DNA of 64,000 bases from Aquiflexum sp. TKW24L (GTDB lineage: Bacteria; Bacteroidota; Bacteroidia; Cytophagales; Cyclobacteriaceae), in contig NZ_JAMFLG010000012.1 of the NCBI RefSeq assembly GCF_023502205.1, positions 1 through 64,000 of the forward strand, given 5' to 3'. Numbering within the stretch: the stretch's first letter is position 1; each line of letters opens with the position of its first letter. The translations under genes and the position numbers were made by a program. The notes below the pieces were generated by a model. The model was not told the origin of the DNA and ran no database searches. It saw nothing but the letters and a program-made list of their open reading frames with translations. This document shows positions 24,472 to 32,638 of the stretch, in pieces.

Positions 24472-26583
24472 CTACTTTGAGCTTCCTTCAACTCCCAGCT
24501 CGGTTAGCTTCTTATTCGCAATCGACAGAATATAATGTTTTACATCTTCTACATCCTGCTCAGACAAGCGATCTTTGAATTTCGGCATGCCTTTACCAAG
24601 ATAATCCCCCTCCAAAACAATATTTTTGAATGCAGTAAATGTCTCGGGAGAGGAATAGGTAAGGTCGGGAATAACTCCGCCGCCATTCAAATTATGGCAG
24701 GAAGCACAATAGCGTTTAAATAGTGTATCCCCATTTTTGATCTCACCCTCTGATGCTTCAAAAGATAAGGAAATAAGCTTTGGTTCGGGTTTGTCAGGAA
24801 AGCTAGGTATAGATTCATTTTTGCCTAGAGCAAAAGTATAGATCGTCCCAGGATTTATTTGTTTGGTATACTTTGACCATAATCCTAGAACACCACCCCA
24901 ACCCACGGCAATCGAAACATATTGGACATCATCTATCAAATAGGTAATTGGTGCGGCAATGATGCCTGTATTTAATGCTGTTTCCCAAACTTTTTCACCG
25001 GAACTTGCATCATAGGCAACAAAATTTCCTTCCGCTGTACCTTGAAAAACCAACTCGCTTGTAGTTAGTACCCCAGCATTCCATGGAGAAGGCTGTTTCA
25101 CCTGCCATACCTCTTTTTTCTCAATCGGATCCCAAGCGATGAGTTTGCCGTGCCCGGCAGGTGCCAAAGAATCCTGACGAACTGATTTGGTAGCATCATA
25201 TCCTCTACCTGTATTTTTGGAATTTGGATCATCCTTAAATTCCCAGTTTGCCTCATGACCGTACATCATGGCTGACTCCCGAGATGGAATGTATACCAAT
25301 TTGGTTTTTGGATTGAAAGCCATCGGTTGCCAGTTGTGTCCGCCGATCGCTGAAGGAGATATCACAGCATTAATGTCAATATAGCGACTGAAATCATTTT
25401 CTATGGGTCGCCCTGTGACAACATCAATCCCTTTTGCCCAATTGACATAGGTATAAGGGTCACCTGATATTAACTTTCCATCCGTTCGGTCGATAACATA
25501 AAAAAATCCGTTTTTTGGCGCTTGCATCAATACCTTTCTGAGGATTCCATTGATTTCCATATCAGCAAGAATGATATGTTGGGTTGCGGTGTAATCCCAA
25601 GAATCTCCGGGTGTAGTCTGATAATACCATACCAGCTCACCATCGTCAGGATTGAGTGCTACTATGGATGAAAGGTATAAGTTATCCCCTCCTCCCGGCG
25701 ATCGAAGTTCTCTGCTCCATGGTCCCCCATTTCCTGTACCGATGTATAATAATTTTAATTCCGGATCATAAGCCATCGCATCCCAAGCGGTTCCGCCTCC
25801 ACCGTATCTCCACCACTCTCCTGTCCAGGTTTTGGCAGCATCTTCCATTGCTTTGGACTCAAATGGCTTGGAAGGATCACCGGGAACCGTATAGAATCGC
25901 CACATCTGATTACCTGTCATGGCATCGTAAGCCGTAACGTAACCTCTAACACCATATTCCGCACCACCATTTCCAATAATCACCTTTCCATCCACCACTC
26001 TGGGAGCACCGGTGATGGTATATGCCTTGGCTTGATCCACGGTCAGGACTTCCCAGACTTTCTTACCTGTGGCAGCATTTATTGAAATTAGTCTTCCGTC
26101 AAGTGAACCCACAAAAATATGGCCCTTGTAAAGCGCAATTCCTCTGTTCACTACATCACAACATGCTTTTTCTCCATGTTCTTTTGGTACTTCAGGATCA
26201 TAAGTCCATATCAATTCCCCTTTTCGGGCATCTATGGCATACACGATACTCCAGGGACCTGAGATGTACATGATTCCATCCACTACCAATGGTGTCGCCT
26301 CAATCCCCCTATTTGTCCCAAGATTGAAGCTCCAGGCCAATCCCAACTCCTTGATATTGCTTTTGGTGATTTGATTAAGTGAACTATAGCGGTCTTCAGC
26401 ATAATTTCTGCCATAAGACAACCAATCGCCCGGATTCTCATCCGCATTCAAAAGCCGATGGGTGTCAACCTGATCGGTTACGGATTTTATGTGATCTGTT
26501 GTTCCAAGCTCGTAAGTTTTATGGCAACTCACAAGTGAACAGAGTGTGTAAATAGAAAACCGTAAGAGCCGAGTTAATTTCAT
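24472..26583 (-). CDS. PQQ-dependent alcohol dehydrogenase with cytochrome c domain (quinohemoprotein)
   Basis: A 703-residue periplasmic enzyme of the methanol/ethanol dehydrogenase family. A lipoprotein-type signal ends at Cys20 (SLVSC). The eight-bladed propeller is marked by repeated tryptophan-docking motifs (such as GELIWTYDP and GEKVWETAL). Cys141-Cys142 form the rare vicinal disulfide that sits over PQQ. The C-terminal ~90 residues are a cytochrome c domain with CASCH (626-630) and GKGMPKF as likely axial methionine. It should oxidise alcohols and pass electrons to the respiratory chain. No PQQ synthesis genes are in the window. An SDR follows. Confidence 0.93.
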   Translation of the reverse strand: MKLTRLLRFSIYTLCSLVSCHKTYELGTTDHIKSVTDQVDTHRLLNADENPGDWLSYGRNYAEDRYSSLNQITKSNIKELGLAWSFNLGTNRGIEATPLVVDGIMYISGPWSIVYAIDARKGELIWTYDPEVPKEHGEKACCDVVNRGIALYKGHIFVGSLDGRLISINAATGKKVWEVLTVDQAKAYTITGAPRVVDGKVIIGNGGAEYGVRGYVTAYDAMTGNQMWRFYTVPGDPSKPFESKAMEDAAKTWTGEWWRYGGGGTAWDAMAYDPELKLLYIGTGNGGPWSRELRSPGGGDNLYLSSIVALNPDDGELVWYYQTTPGDSWDYTATQHIILADMEINGILRKVLMQAPKNGFFYVIDRTDGKLISGDPYTYVNWAKGIDVVTGRPIENDFSRYIDINAVISPSAIGGHNWQPMAFNPKTKLVYIPSRESAMMYGHEANWEFKDDPNSKNTGRGYDATKSVRQDSLAPAGHGKLIAWDPIEKKEVWQVKQPSPWNAGVLTTSELVFQGTAEGNFVAYDASSGEKVWETALNTGIIAAPITYLIDDVQYVSIAVGWGGVLGLWSKYTKQINPGTIYTFALGKNESIPSFPDKPEPKLISLSFEASEGEIKNGDTLFKRYCASCHNLNGGGVIPDLTYSSPETFTAFKNIVLEGDYLGKGMPKFKDRLSEQDVEDVKHYILSIANKKLTELGVEGSSK

Positions 26584-26704
26584 GATTCCATATTTATATA
26601 AATATCCTTTACCATGTTTCCTTCTTTGATCATCCGCTTTTGATCTCTCATGTTATTATAGTATATATTACCGACCGGCAGAAAATCTACAAAAGGCTGA
26701 CATA

Positions 26705-27127
26705 TCAGTCATTCGGCTTATAATCGGAATGTTGCCAAGACATCAGTACCCAATTCTTTTTTTGATTTGCATAAACGGCTGTAAATACACCTTTGTAATT
26801 CCAAGCACCTGCAGGATTATCTTTTGGAGTTATTTTTTGGTCAATCATACCCGAAACGATTGCCGTACCACCCGACTGATTAACTGTCAGGTCTGAAAAA
26901 TCACTATCAATTTCAACAGTTGAAAGAGCTTCAATAAATTCTGAACGGTTCATTTTTCTGCCATTACCCGTAATAAACAAGAAGTTTTCATCGGTATTTT
27001 CCAATAAAAATTTCTGATCTTCATTTTTCGCCATATGGTCATAAAAGGTCTTTTCGGTAAAAGAACCTTGGGAATAGGCACTTAGAGTCAATGCCATAAG
27101 GAAAGTAAGGATTGCTAATCTTTTCAT
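26705..27127 (-). CDS. Exported NTF2-like (SnoaL/DUF4440) protein, copy 2
   Basis: A 140-residue protein with a signal peptide (1-20, ending SAYSQ) and an NTF2-like alpha-beta cone. It is a close paralog of the next gene upstream (27232-27654); both share the core DFSDLTVNQSGGTAIVSG and the end SWQHSDYKPN. NTF2-like proteins bind or isomerise small ligands; here the role is unknown. It has the same leader sequence as its twin. The last gene of a leftward run that begins with RidA at 31480. Confidence 0.8.
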   Translation of the reverse strand: MKRLAILTFLMALTLSAYSQGSFTEKTFYDHMAKNEDQKFLLENTDENFLFITGNGRKMNRSEFIEALSTVEIDSDFSDLTVNQSGGTAIVSGMIDQKITPKDNPAGAWNYKGVFTAVYANQKKNWVLMSWQHSDYKPND

Positions 27128-27138
27128 CTTGTTTTTTA

Positions 27139-27176
27139 TTTATTGCCTACTCTAAATAGGTTTTCGGCTTACCCCT
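27139..27176 (-). promoter_or_regulatory. Conserved leader element (first of three)
   Basis: On the minus strand GGGGTAAGCCGAAAACC is followed by TATTTAGAGTAGGCAATAAA, ending about 15 bases before the ATG. The same element precedes the twin gene and, in diverged form, the DUF4440 lipoprotein gene at 35980. Confidence 0.55.
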
Positions 27177-27231
27177 ATTTATTTGCTCTAAATTTCCATA
27201 GGATAGAGCTTAGAAACTTTGATTATTTTTA

Positions 27232-27654
27232 TTAGTTATTCGGCTTATAATCGGAATGTTGCCAGGACATCAATACCCAATACTTTTTTTGATTTGCATA
27301 AACGGCCGTAAATACGCCTTTGTATTTAAAAACATCTGAAGGTTTCTCTTTTTGACTTATCTTTTGGTCGATCAGACCCGAAACGATTGCAGTACCACCT
27401 GATTGATTTACGGTTAGGTCTGAAAACTCATTTATAACAGTCATCGTAGAAGATAATTTCTCTAACTCTGCACGGCCCATTTTCTGGCCATTACCTGTAA
27501 TAAACACAAAGTTTTCATCGGTATTTTCTAATATAAACATCCGATCTTCAGTCTTAGCCATAAGGTCATGGAACATCTTTTCGGTAAAAGAACTTTGGGA
27601 ATAGGCACTTAGAGTAAATGCCATGAGGATAGTAAGGATTGCTAAACTTTTCAT
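27232..27654 (-). CDS. Exported NTF2-like (SnoaL/DUF4440) protein, copy 1
   Basis: A 140-residue secreted NTF2-like protein, twin of the gene at 26705-27127. I chose ATG 27654 (MKSLAILTILMAFTLSAYSQ) rather than the ATG four codons earlier, because the twin has ATA at that earlier place and starts at the matching codon. The signal peptide ends at about residue 20. Differences from the twin lie mainly in residues 60-110 (KLSSTMTVINE against ALSTVEIDSD). Function unknown. It follows the DUF2306 gene closely (41 bases). Confidence 0.82.
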   Translation of the reverse strand: MKSLAILTILMAFTLSAYSQSSFTEKMFHDLMAKTEDRMFILENTDENFVFITGNGQKMGRAELEKLSSTMTVINEFSDLTVNQSGGTAIVSGLIDQKISQKEKPSDVFKYKGVFTAVYANQKKYWVLMSWQHSDYKPNN

Positions 27655-27666
27655 CTTGTTTTTCAT

Positions 27667-27704
27667 TTATTGCCTACTCTAAACAGGTTTTCGGCTTACC
27701 CCTT
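27667..27704 (-). promoter_or_regulatory. Conserved leader element (second of three)
   Basis: On the minus strand GGGGTAAGCCGAAAACC is followed by TGTTTAGAGTAGGCAATAAA. Its left end overlaps the stop codon of the DUF2306 gene (GGGGTAA). The gap and position before the start codon match the other two elements. Confidence 0.55.
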
Positions 27705-28331
27705 TTTATTCCATTGTAATACAATCTCTGTGATCAATAATGGTATGACCCAAGAAACCCAGATCATAGTAGGACCTCTTTCTATGAAATTCCCCATTTC
27801 AACAAAATAGGGAGTGCTGTTGAGCCAGCGGAATAGCACAAAAGCAAAAGTCACCACATAACTTCTGACCATCCATTCCTTGTGTAAGTTGATCCGACGC
27901 AGCAGGATAAATCGGAATGCCATACCGGTAGTCAGAAACCAAGCCATGGCAAGGACAATCAAAGAAATTGCCCATGACAAATGGATGGCCATTCCGGTAG
28001 TCAGCGCAAGCGAAACAGAACTGATCGTGCCGATCAAAATTCCGGTCAGGTATAACTTTCCCATCCATCGGTGCACTTTCAGGTACCTGTTCCTAAACCC
28101 TGCCCAAAACTGAAAGGGTCCCAATACCAGAGCAAGCAAACCGCCAGTGATATGTCCGATCAGCGGCCATTTCATCCTCCAGAACCTACCGTACACTTCT
28201 TCGTCAAATCCGAAGTAAGGCAAGGCATCGTTCAGGACAAATCTGCCGGCGAAGAGGATTAGGAAAGCCCAAGCAAACAGCATCAGCCAAGTTTTGGGTT
28301 TATCGGGGACAAGGGTGAGAGTTTTGGCCAT
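27696..28331 (-). CDS. DUF2306-family membrane protein
   Basis: A 211-residue protein with five or six hydrophobic helices. IGHITGGLLALVLGPFQFW followed by LKVHRWMGKLYL is the DUF2306 core, and two conserved histidines lie in it (HITGG and VHRWMGK), hinting at haem or metal binding. Function unknown. It begins 9 bases after the acyltransferase gene, inside the leftward operon. Confidence 0.85.
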   Translation of the reverse strand: MAKTLTLVPDKPKTWLMLFAWAFLILFAGRFVLNDALPYFGFDEEVYGRFWRMKWPLIGHITGGLLALVLGPFQFWAGFRNRYLKVHRWMGKLYLTGILIGTISSVSLALTTGMAIHLSWAISLIVLAMAWFLTTGMAFRFILLRRINLHKEWMVRSYVVTFAFVLFRWLNSTPYFVEMGNFIERGPTMIWVSWVIPLLITEIVLQWNKKG

Positions 28332-28340
28332 GGTTTATCT

Positions 28341-29549
28341 TTATGATCTAAGAGTTGTCAATTGACCCAATTCCTGGGTTTGCCTGATGTCAGAAATCTT
28401 TCTTGAATATTTCCTTCCTTTCAAAAACTGCCCTATAAAGGTCGTCCTCACAAATAAATGATAGGTGACAAAGCAAATGATCGTAGTCACTGATAGTACT
28501 GTCAAAAATTTCAGCATAGCTGGCAGTTCCCACTCGAAAATAAGTGCTGGAATAAAAATTGCAATAGGGATGTGAACGAGGTACACCCAATAAGATGCAT
28601 CCGAGATATAGCGCATTCGAGCTGAATGCTTACTCCCGTAGCGGAGAAACAGCCCAGTAAATCCAAAGATTAGTAGCCAAACGACCAATGACTTGACCAG
28701 GATCGTCATCTCAAAGCTAAAGGATGAGACATTTAGTTGGTATCCGAAAAAGAGAACAGTTCCCAATATGGAGCATGCCCAATCCAAACGCTTGAAGCTG
28801 TCCAAATGCTCTTTAGATTTAAACAAAAGCCACCCTACAATAAAAAAGGTGAGATAATAGAGAAAGGTATTGAAATCAGGTATGAATGAAGCGGAAGTGG
28901 CCACTGAGGAAACTCCCATAATCAGGTAAACCAAGCCGGTGATCCCCGCAAAAAAGAATACGCGTAAAACTGGCTTTTGAATAATCCAGCTAAACGCCTT
29001 AGAGATAGAGCGAGCCAAGCTGGGAGTCTTTCTTATAGCAAAGGCAATCAGAATTGAAACCCCTATTATCATGACAAGATAGTACAGAAACCATAGATGC
29101 CATGTTTTCTGAGGAATGAAAAATAAAGGAGTTCCTATGGTAGCCAACGTCTCTGCCCAAGCATTTGGATCACCAGCAAACACTAATCGGGTATAAGTAA
29201 AAGAGAGTGTGATTAGAGGCCAAAGCAAAATGACGAATACAATAAAAGGATACACGATTCGAGAAACTCGATTCTTAATCATAGCCAATGGTTTCCTTTC
29301 ATAAAATAACATGGCTCCAAAAAATCCAGAGACTACAAAAAATATTTGCATCCGGAAGGAATGGATAAAAAAAACGATATGATCATTGAGAATACTAGTG
29401 GAACTGGGGTCTTTCAAAGGCCATGAACCTCTATATTCAAAGATTCCATAGGTAACAGAAGAATGAATCACTAAGCCTAGGAGCATCATAATGGCTCTTA
29501 GGGAATCGAGAGAGTGTAATCGTTCTGTTTTGTGAGCAAGTGTTTCCAA
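28341..29549 (-). CDS. Membrane acyltransferase (acyltransferase-3/OpgC-like)
   Basis: A 402-residue protein with about ten transmembrane helices. LHSLDSLRAIMMLLGLVIHS is the N-terminal motif of the acyltransferase-3 family, with the catalytic-type histidine in helix 1, and KTWHLWFLYYLV and SYWVYLVHIPIAI match later family motifs. These enzymes transfer acyl groups to sugars, peptidoglycan or lipids at the outer face of the membrane. The acceptor is unknown. Spacing is 22 bases after DUF3500 and 9 bases before DUF2306, so it is clearly in the operon. Confidence 0.88.
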   Translation of the reverse strand: METLAHKTERLHSLDSLRAIMMLLGLVIHSSVTYGIFEYRGSWPLKDPSSTSILNDHIVFFIHSFRMQIFFVVSGFFGAMLFYERKPLAMIKNRVSRIVYPFIVFVILLWPLITLSFTYTRLVFAGDPNAWAETLATIGTPLFFIPQKTWHLWFLYYLVMIIGVSILIAFAIRKTPSLARSISKAFSWIIQKPVLRVFFFAGITGLVYLIMGVSSVATSASFIPDFNTFLYYLTFFIVGWLLFKSKEHLDSFKRLDWACSILGTVLFFGYQLNVSSFSFEMTILVKSLVVWLLIFGFTGLFLRYGSKHSARMRYISDASYWVYLVHIPIAIFIPALIFEWELPAMLKFLTVLSVTTIICFVTYHLFVRTTFIGQFLKGRKYSRKISDIRQTQELGQLTTLRS

Positions 29550-29571
29550 TTTTGTTATCGTTTAGTGTTTT

Positions 29572-30591
29572 TTATAAATCATGTTTATGATGATCCGAAT
29601 TCTTATAATGTTCTCTAATCATATCCCTACCGAAATCTCCGTCAAAATCTCTCCATACCGTATGAATGTGATTGGCCTTATTCTGGACATTGTCAAACTC
29701 AATCAAAAACGATTTCCCTTGAATCCGGTAATAGTGACCTTCTCCGAGGACAGTTGCTCCAGCCCATCCAAATCTTACCTCATTTATTTCTTCATCCTTA
29801 ATGTTATTCATTCTTTTTTTGGCCTGTTCAGCGGGCATGGTGGATAGATATTCATCAAGAAGTTTCAAAAAAATAAGTTGTTGATTTCTGTTTAGCTGAC
29901 CATACATAATTCCTACGGGACTTAACGGCTCGACTTCTGCGGAATTCCCTGTAACAATATCAAAAAATGGTTCCTGCTGAAATATTGCCACTTCCCTTTG
30001 TTCTGCTGATAATGAGTTTATCAATTCAAAGCCTAGGTCCTCTTCCTTTTGAAGCGTGCGCTCACCTTTTCTGGGTCCAGAGAGAATTTTTGCCGGATTC
30101 GCTCCAAAAAATCGGGGAGCAATTTCAACTTTTTCGTTATGAATTGTAAAATTCAGGGAAATATGATGGCCTTCGAAAGAGAAAGCCCATAAGCTGTCTT
30201 TTTCAGGATTTCCATAAAATGCAACCGAATAGTTTTCAGGATTCCTCATGACCGAATCGCCACTGATTTCCAAAAGGATATTTTCTAAATCGATGATTTT
30301 CTTCGTTTTTGCATATCCCGCTTCTGAGAGAAAAGTCTTGAGGAGTTCCTCCAATTTGGACTTCTGATTTGGATTAAGTTCATCCAGTTGAATTCCTGCT
30401 CTAGGGAACATTGAAGTAGGTATATAATGCCAGAGCATCCTAGACTCGTCATTGAAGGGCATTTGCGTTTTGTTCCTTTGAGCCGGAGTTAGAGATTCCA
30501 AAAAATCAAGTGCAGGTTTATCAGTTAACAGGCTCAATGCCATAGCAATCGATGCAACAGCCAAAAGGCTTACAATAACAATTTTCTTCAT
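29572..30591 (-). CDS. DUF3500-family exported protein
   Basis: A 339-residue protein with an N-terminal signal or anchor segment (1-21). Recognisable stretches are WHYIPTSMFPRAGIQLDELN, WAFSFEGHHISLNFTI and FFGANPAKI, all typical of DUF3500. The C-terminus is histidine-rich (NKANHIHTVWRDFDGDFG, then KNSDHHKHDL), which suggests metal binding. Biochemical role is unknown. It lies 41 bases after the NTF2-like gene at 30633 in the leftward run. Confidence 0.85.
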   Translation of the reverse strand: MKKIVIVSLLAVASIAMALSLLTDKPALDFLESLTPAQRNKTQMPFNDESRMLWHYIPTSMFPRAGIQLDELNPNQKSKLEELLKTFLSEAGYAKTKKIIDLENILLEISGDSVMRNPENYSVAFYGNPEKDSLWAFSFEGHHISLNFTIHNEKVEIAPRFFGANPAKILSGPRKGERTLQKEEDLGFELINSLSAEQREVAIFQQEPFFDIVTGNSAEVEPLSPVGIMYGQLNRNQQLIFLKLLDEYLSTMPAEQAKKRMNNIKDEEINEVRFGWAGATVLGEGHYYRIQGKSFLIEFDNVQNKANHIHTVWRDFDGDFGRDMIREHYKNSDHHKHDL

Positions 30592-30632
30592 ATGATAGGA
30601 GTTATTTAATGATTCCTAAAGGATAGGTTTCA

Positions 30633-31058
30633 CTAATTCAAAGCATCATTTAATTTTTTGGTATCTACATACTGTTGAAAAGCAACCACTTTGCCATCTC
30701 TAAGTGTCCAAAGGTGCGCCGCTTGAGCATCATAAGCTTTTCCATTCTTGTATTTGGCATCATAGCGTAAGGTTGCCAATATTTTGTCATTGGCCATTTC
30801 GTGAAGAACAATGTCTTTCAGGTTAAAATATTCATGCTCTTCCCCAATGCGTGCAAATACGCCATGCAATACCGCCTCAGGGCCTTTGTAAGGGTTGCCA
30901 TCGGCATAGGCATTGCCTTCGGCTTCATTCCAAACGATATTGGGATCCATGCCGCCAAGAACTGTAGGGATATCGCCTACAGCAAAAGCTTTGTAAAGTC
31001 CATCTACAACGGCACTGTTTTTACTTGCTTTTTTAGGATTATCTTCAAGGGTTTTCAT
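30633..31058 (-). CDS. SnoaL/NTF2-like protein (cytosolic)
   Basis: A 141-residue NTF2-like protein without signal peptide. VDGLYKAFAVGDIPTVLGGMDPNIVWNEA is the usual first helix and strand, and HLWTLRDGKVVAFQQYVDT the last strands. It is the SnoaL-like kind that modifies or binds small organic molecules. Located 29 bases after the RidA gene. In this context a detoxifying role beside RidA is possible, but not shown. Confidence 0.85.
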   Translation of the reverse strand: MKTLEDNPKKASKNSAVVDGLYKAFAVGDIPTVLGGMDPNIVWNEAEGNAYADGNPYKGPEAVLHGVFARIGEEHEYFNLKDIVLHEMANDKILATLRYDAKYKNGKAYDAQAAHLWTLRDGKVVAFQQYVDTKKLNDALN

Positions 31059-31087
31059 AATTGTTGTTTTTAGGTTTTATAGCGTTA

Positions 31088-31480
31088 TTATTTATGAACT
31101 TCCAATTCAATTTCAATCAAAAATTCGGGCAAGGCCAAGCCTTTAACTTCAAGCCAAGAGCCTGTCGGAAACTGCTTGGTATAAATGGAATTCCGGTAAG
31201 CGGCATGTTCTAAAAAGGCCGGCATATTTGTTGTAAATACATTTTCTACCACCACATCGTCAAAGGTGCAGCCATAGTGCTTCAGTACTTTATCCAAATC
31301 GGAATAGCAATTTTTCATCTGTTGGAGAAAATCACCCACTGCCGTCGGCCCACCTTCATCATCCATGCTGACAGCACCGGAGACTTTGATGCTGTTTCCA
31401 ATCTTGACGGCATGGGAATAGCCGTATGCTTTTTCGACTTCGGGTCGGAGGCAGAAATATTCGGGTTTTTCTGAGGACAT
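31088..31480 (-). CDS. RidA-family protein (reactive enamine/imine deaminase-like)
   Basis: A 130-residue YjgF/YER057c/UK114 trimeric protein. RidA hydrolyses reactive 2-aminoacrylate-type imines to keto acids; other subfamilies act on related compounds. Visible core: KIGNSIKVSGAVSMDDEGG, LKHYGCTFDDVVVENVFTT, and GSWLEVKGLALPEFLIEIE at the end. The usual catalytic arginine in the RNCVAVKP-type region of RidA is replaced (NSIYTKQFPTGSW), so it may belong to an Rid1-7 subgroup with changed activity. First gene of the leftward seven-gene run. The GGAC-N17-GTCC operator lies 64 bases upstream. Confidence 0.88.
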   Translation of the reverse strand: MSSEKPEYFCLRPEVEKAYGYSHAVKIGNSIKVSGAVSMDDEGGPTAVGDFLQQMKNCYSDLDKVLKHYGCTFDDVVVENVFTTNMPAFLEHAAYRNSIYTKQFPTGSWLEVKGLALPEFLIEIELEVHK

Positions 31481-31543
31481 GAAATATTATCTTGGTGTTT
31501 GCTTAGAATTTACCCTTTGATTTCAAAATTTAAAAACCATCAA

Positions 31544-31568
31544 GGACGAAACAACTCCTTTTCTGTCC
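31544..31568. promoter_or_regulatory. GGAC-N17-GTCC operator, site 1 (RidA operon)
   Basis: GGAC at 31544-31547 and GTCC at 31565-31568 with 17 bases between. The wider 60 bases (from about 31541 to 31600) match site 2 upstream of the outer-membrane beta-barrel gene at 52 of 60 positions by my count. It precedes the RidA-first operon. Candidate binding site of the LytTR regulator encoded at 39849-40583. Confidence 0.6.
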
Positions 31569-31594
31569 CAATGCATGGATTTACTTTCCCAATG

Positions 31595-31636
31595 AAAAAA
31601 GGGGCATTGGCAATTATCCAAAATTGCCTTTGCCCC
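31595..31636 (-). terminator. Intrinsic terminator of the 31710-32477 gene
   Basis: GGGGCATTGGCAAT (31601-31614) pairs with ATTGCCTTTGCCCC (31623-31636) with two mismatches. The A-run at 31595-31600 gives six Ts on the minus strand after the stem, so it stops leftward transcription from the exported-protein gene before it reaches the RidA promoter. Confidence 0.75.
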
Positions 31637-31709
31637 AATCTTATCAACTAATAACTGAATACCCAAAAAGGAATTACTGGTTTCCAATTGGAATACTTAC
31701 TGACTTTCT

Positions 31710-32477
31710 TTATTTGCTCGGTCTACTGAGGTCTTTATCCAAGGTGTAGATGTAATTCCATGTATTTTGAAGGGAGGACCGAAATGCTGCCTGAAGCTCA
31801 TCCCTTTTGGCCTTTCCTGCATTTTTTTCAACTGTTTGCCAAACTGCCTCCTGAACAACGTCCATGGCTGCATAATCTTTGAATGGCAATACATGGTGAA
31901 AACTTGGACTTTCAGGTCCCCCAGTCTGCCATTGATACCAATAACCTCGGGTTTCTAGTCCTGCGGCTTTACGGATTCCTTCCACTTCTTTGACTACTTC
32001 CATCAGCTTGTGCCCGTGTTGGGGATCCAGGTCATAAAAACTCACCCTGATCATGTCTTCTGTAAGTGGGGTTGCTTTGCTGATTCCGAGTTGAAAACGT
32101 GTCACGTGTGATGTTGCTTTCTCGATATGGGGATTGATCAGAGTTCGCACCAGATCTTGGCAACTTTTTCCTGACTCGTCAGTTTTGTCCATTTCAGCCC
32201 AGTTGGCCATATCTGAAGCAAGCACAAAAACAGTTCCTTCTCCTTGTTGTCTTTTCCACATACGCCAAGTCCAGTCCCCTTTGTTTTGCAGATAGCAAGC
32301 TTTCCACGCTTTTACTCCTTCTCTGAATTGCGCTTCATGTCCAGGCTTTATGGTCAATTCAGTCGCATTCATTAAGGGACCAAGTGGTTCGGTTTGGGCG
32401 ATCGAGGCTGATAGTAAAGTCCAATTGAGGACTATTCCCATTGACAGGATGATTAAATAATTAATTCTCTTTTTCAT
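31710..32477 (-). CDS. Exported protein of unknown function
   Basis: A 255-residue protein with a signal peptide (about 1-28, ending ASIAQ). It seems to hold two related halves (ATELTIKPGHEAQFREGVKAW near 38-60, then VSFYDLDPQHGHKLMEVVKEV near 144-165), which resembles two dimeric alpha-beta-barrel (ABM/EthD-like) repeats. No catalytic motif is evident. It is a separate transcription unit: operator site 3 lies about 93 bases upstream and an intrinsic terminator follows. Role unknown. Confidence 0.75.
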   Translation of the reverse strand: MKKRINYLIILSMGIVLNWTLLSASIAQTEPLGPLMNATELTIKPGHEAQFREGVKAWKACYLQNKGDWTWRMWKRQQGEGTVFVLASDMANWAEMDKTDESGKSCQDLVRTLINPHIEKATSHVTRFQLGISKATPLTEDMIRVSFYDLDPQHGHKLMEVVKEVEGIRKAAGLETRGYWYQWQTGGPESPSFHHVLPFKDYAAMDVVQEAVWQTVEKNAGKAKRDELQAAFRSSLQNTWNYIYTLDKDLSRPSK

Positions 32478-32569
32478 GGTTATTTTGGTTAAGGTGGTTT
32501 TAATTACTTTTAGATTGATTAAAATTATAAACCAATGTCAATTTTTTTTATCTCTTTACAGAGGGCTCT

Positions 32570-32595
32570 GGGACGAACATACCCCAAAATTGTCC
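32570..32595. promoter_or_regulatory. GGAC-N17-GTCC operator, site 3 (exported protein gene)
   Basis: GGGAC at 32570-32574 and GTCCC at 32592-32596, with GGAC to GTCC separated by 17 bases as in the other three sites. TTGTCCCAA matches sites 1 and 2. It lies upstream of the leftward gene at 32477. Confidence 0.55.
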
Positions 32596-32638
32596 CAAGA
32601 CATTGATTCATTTTCCGGCCGTCAAAAATGTGGGCTAA

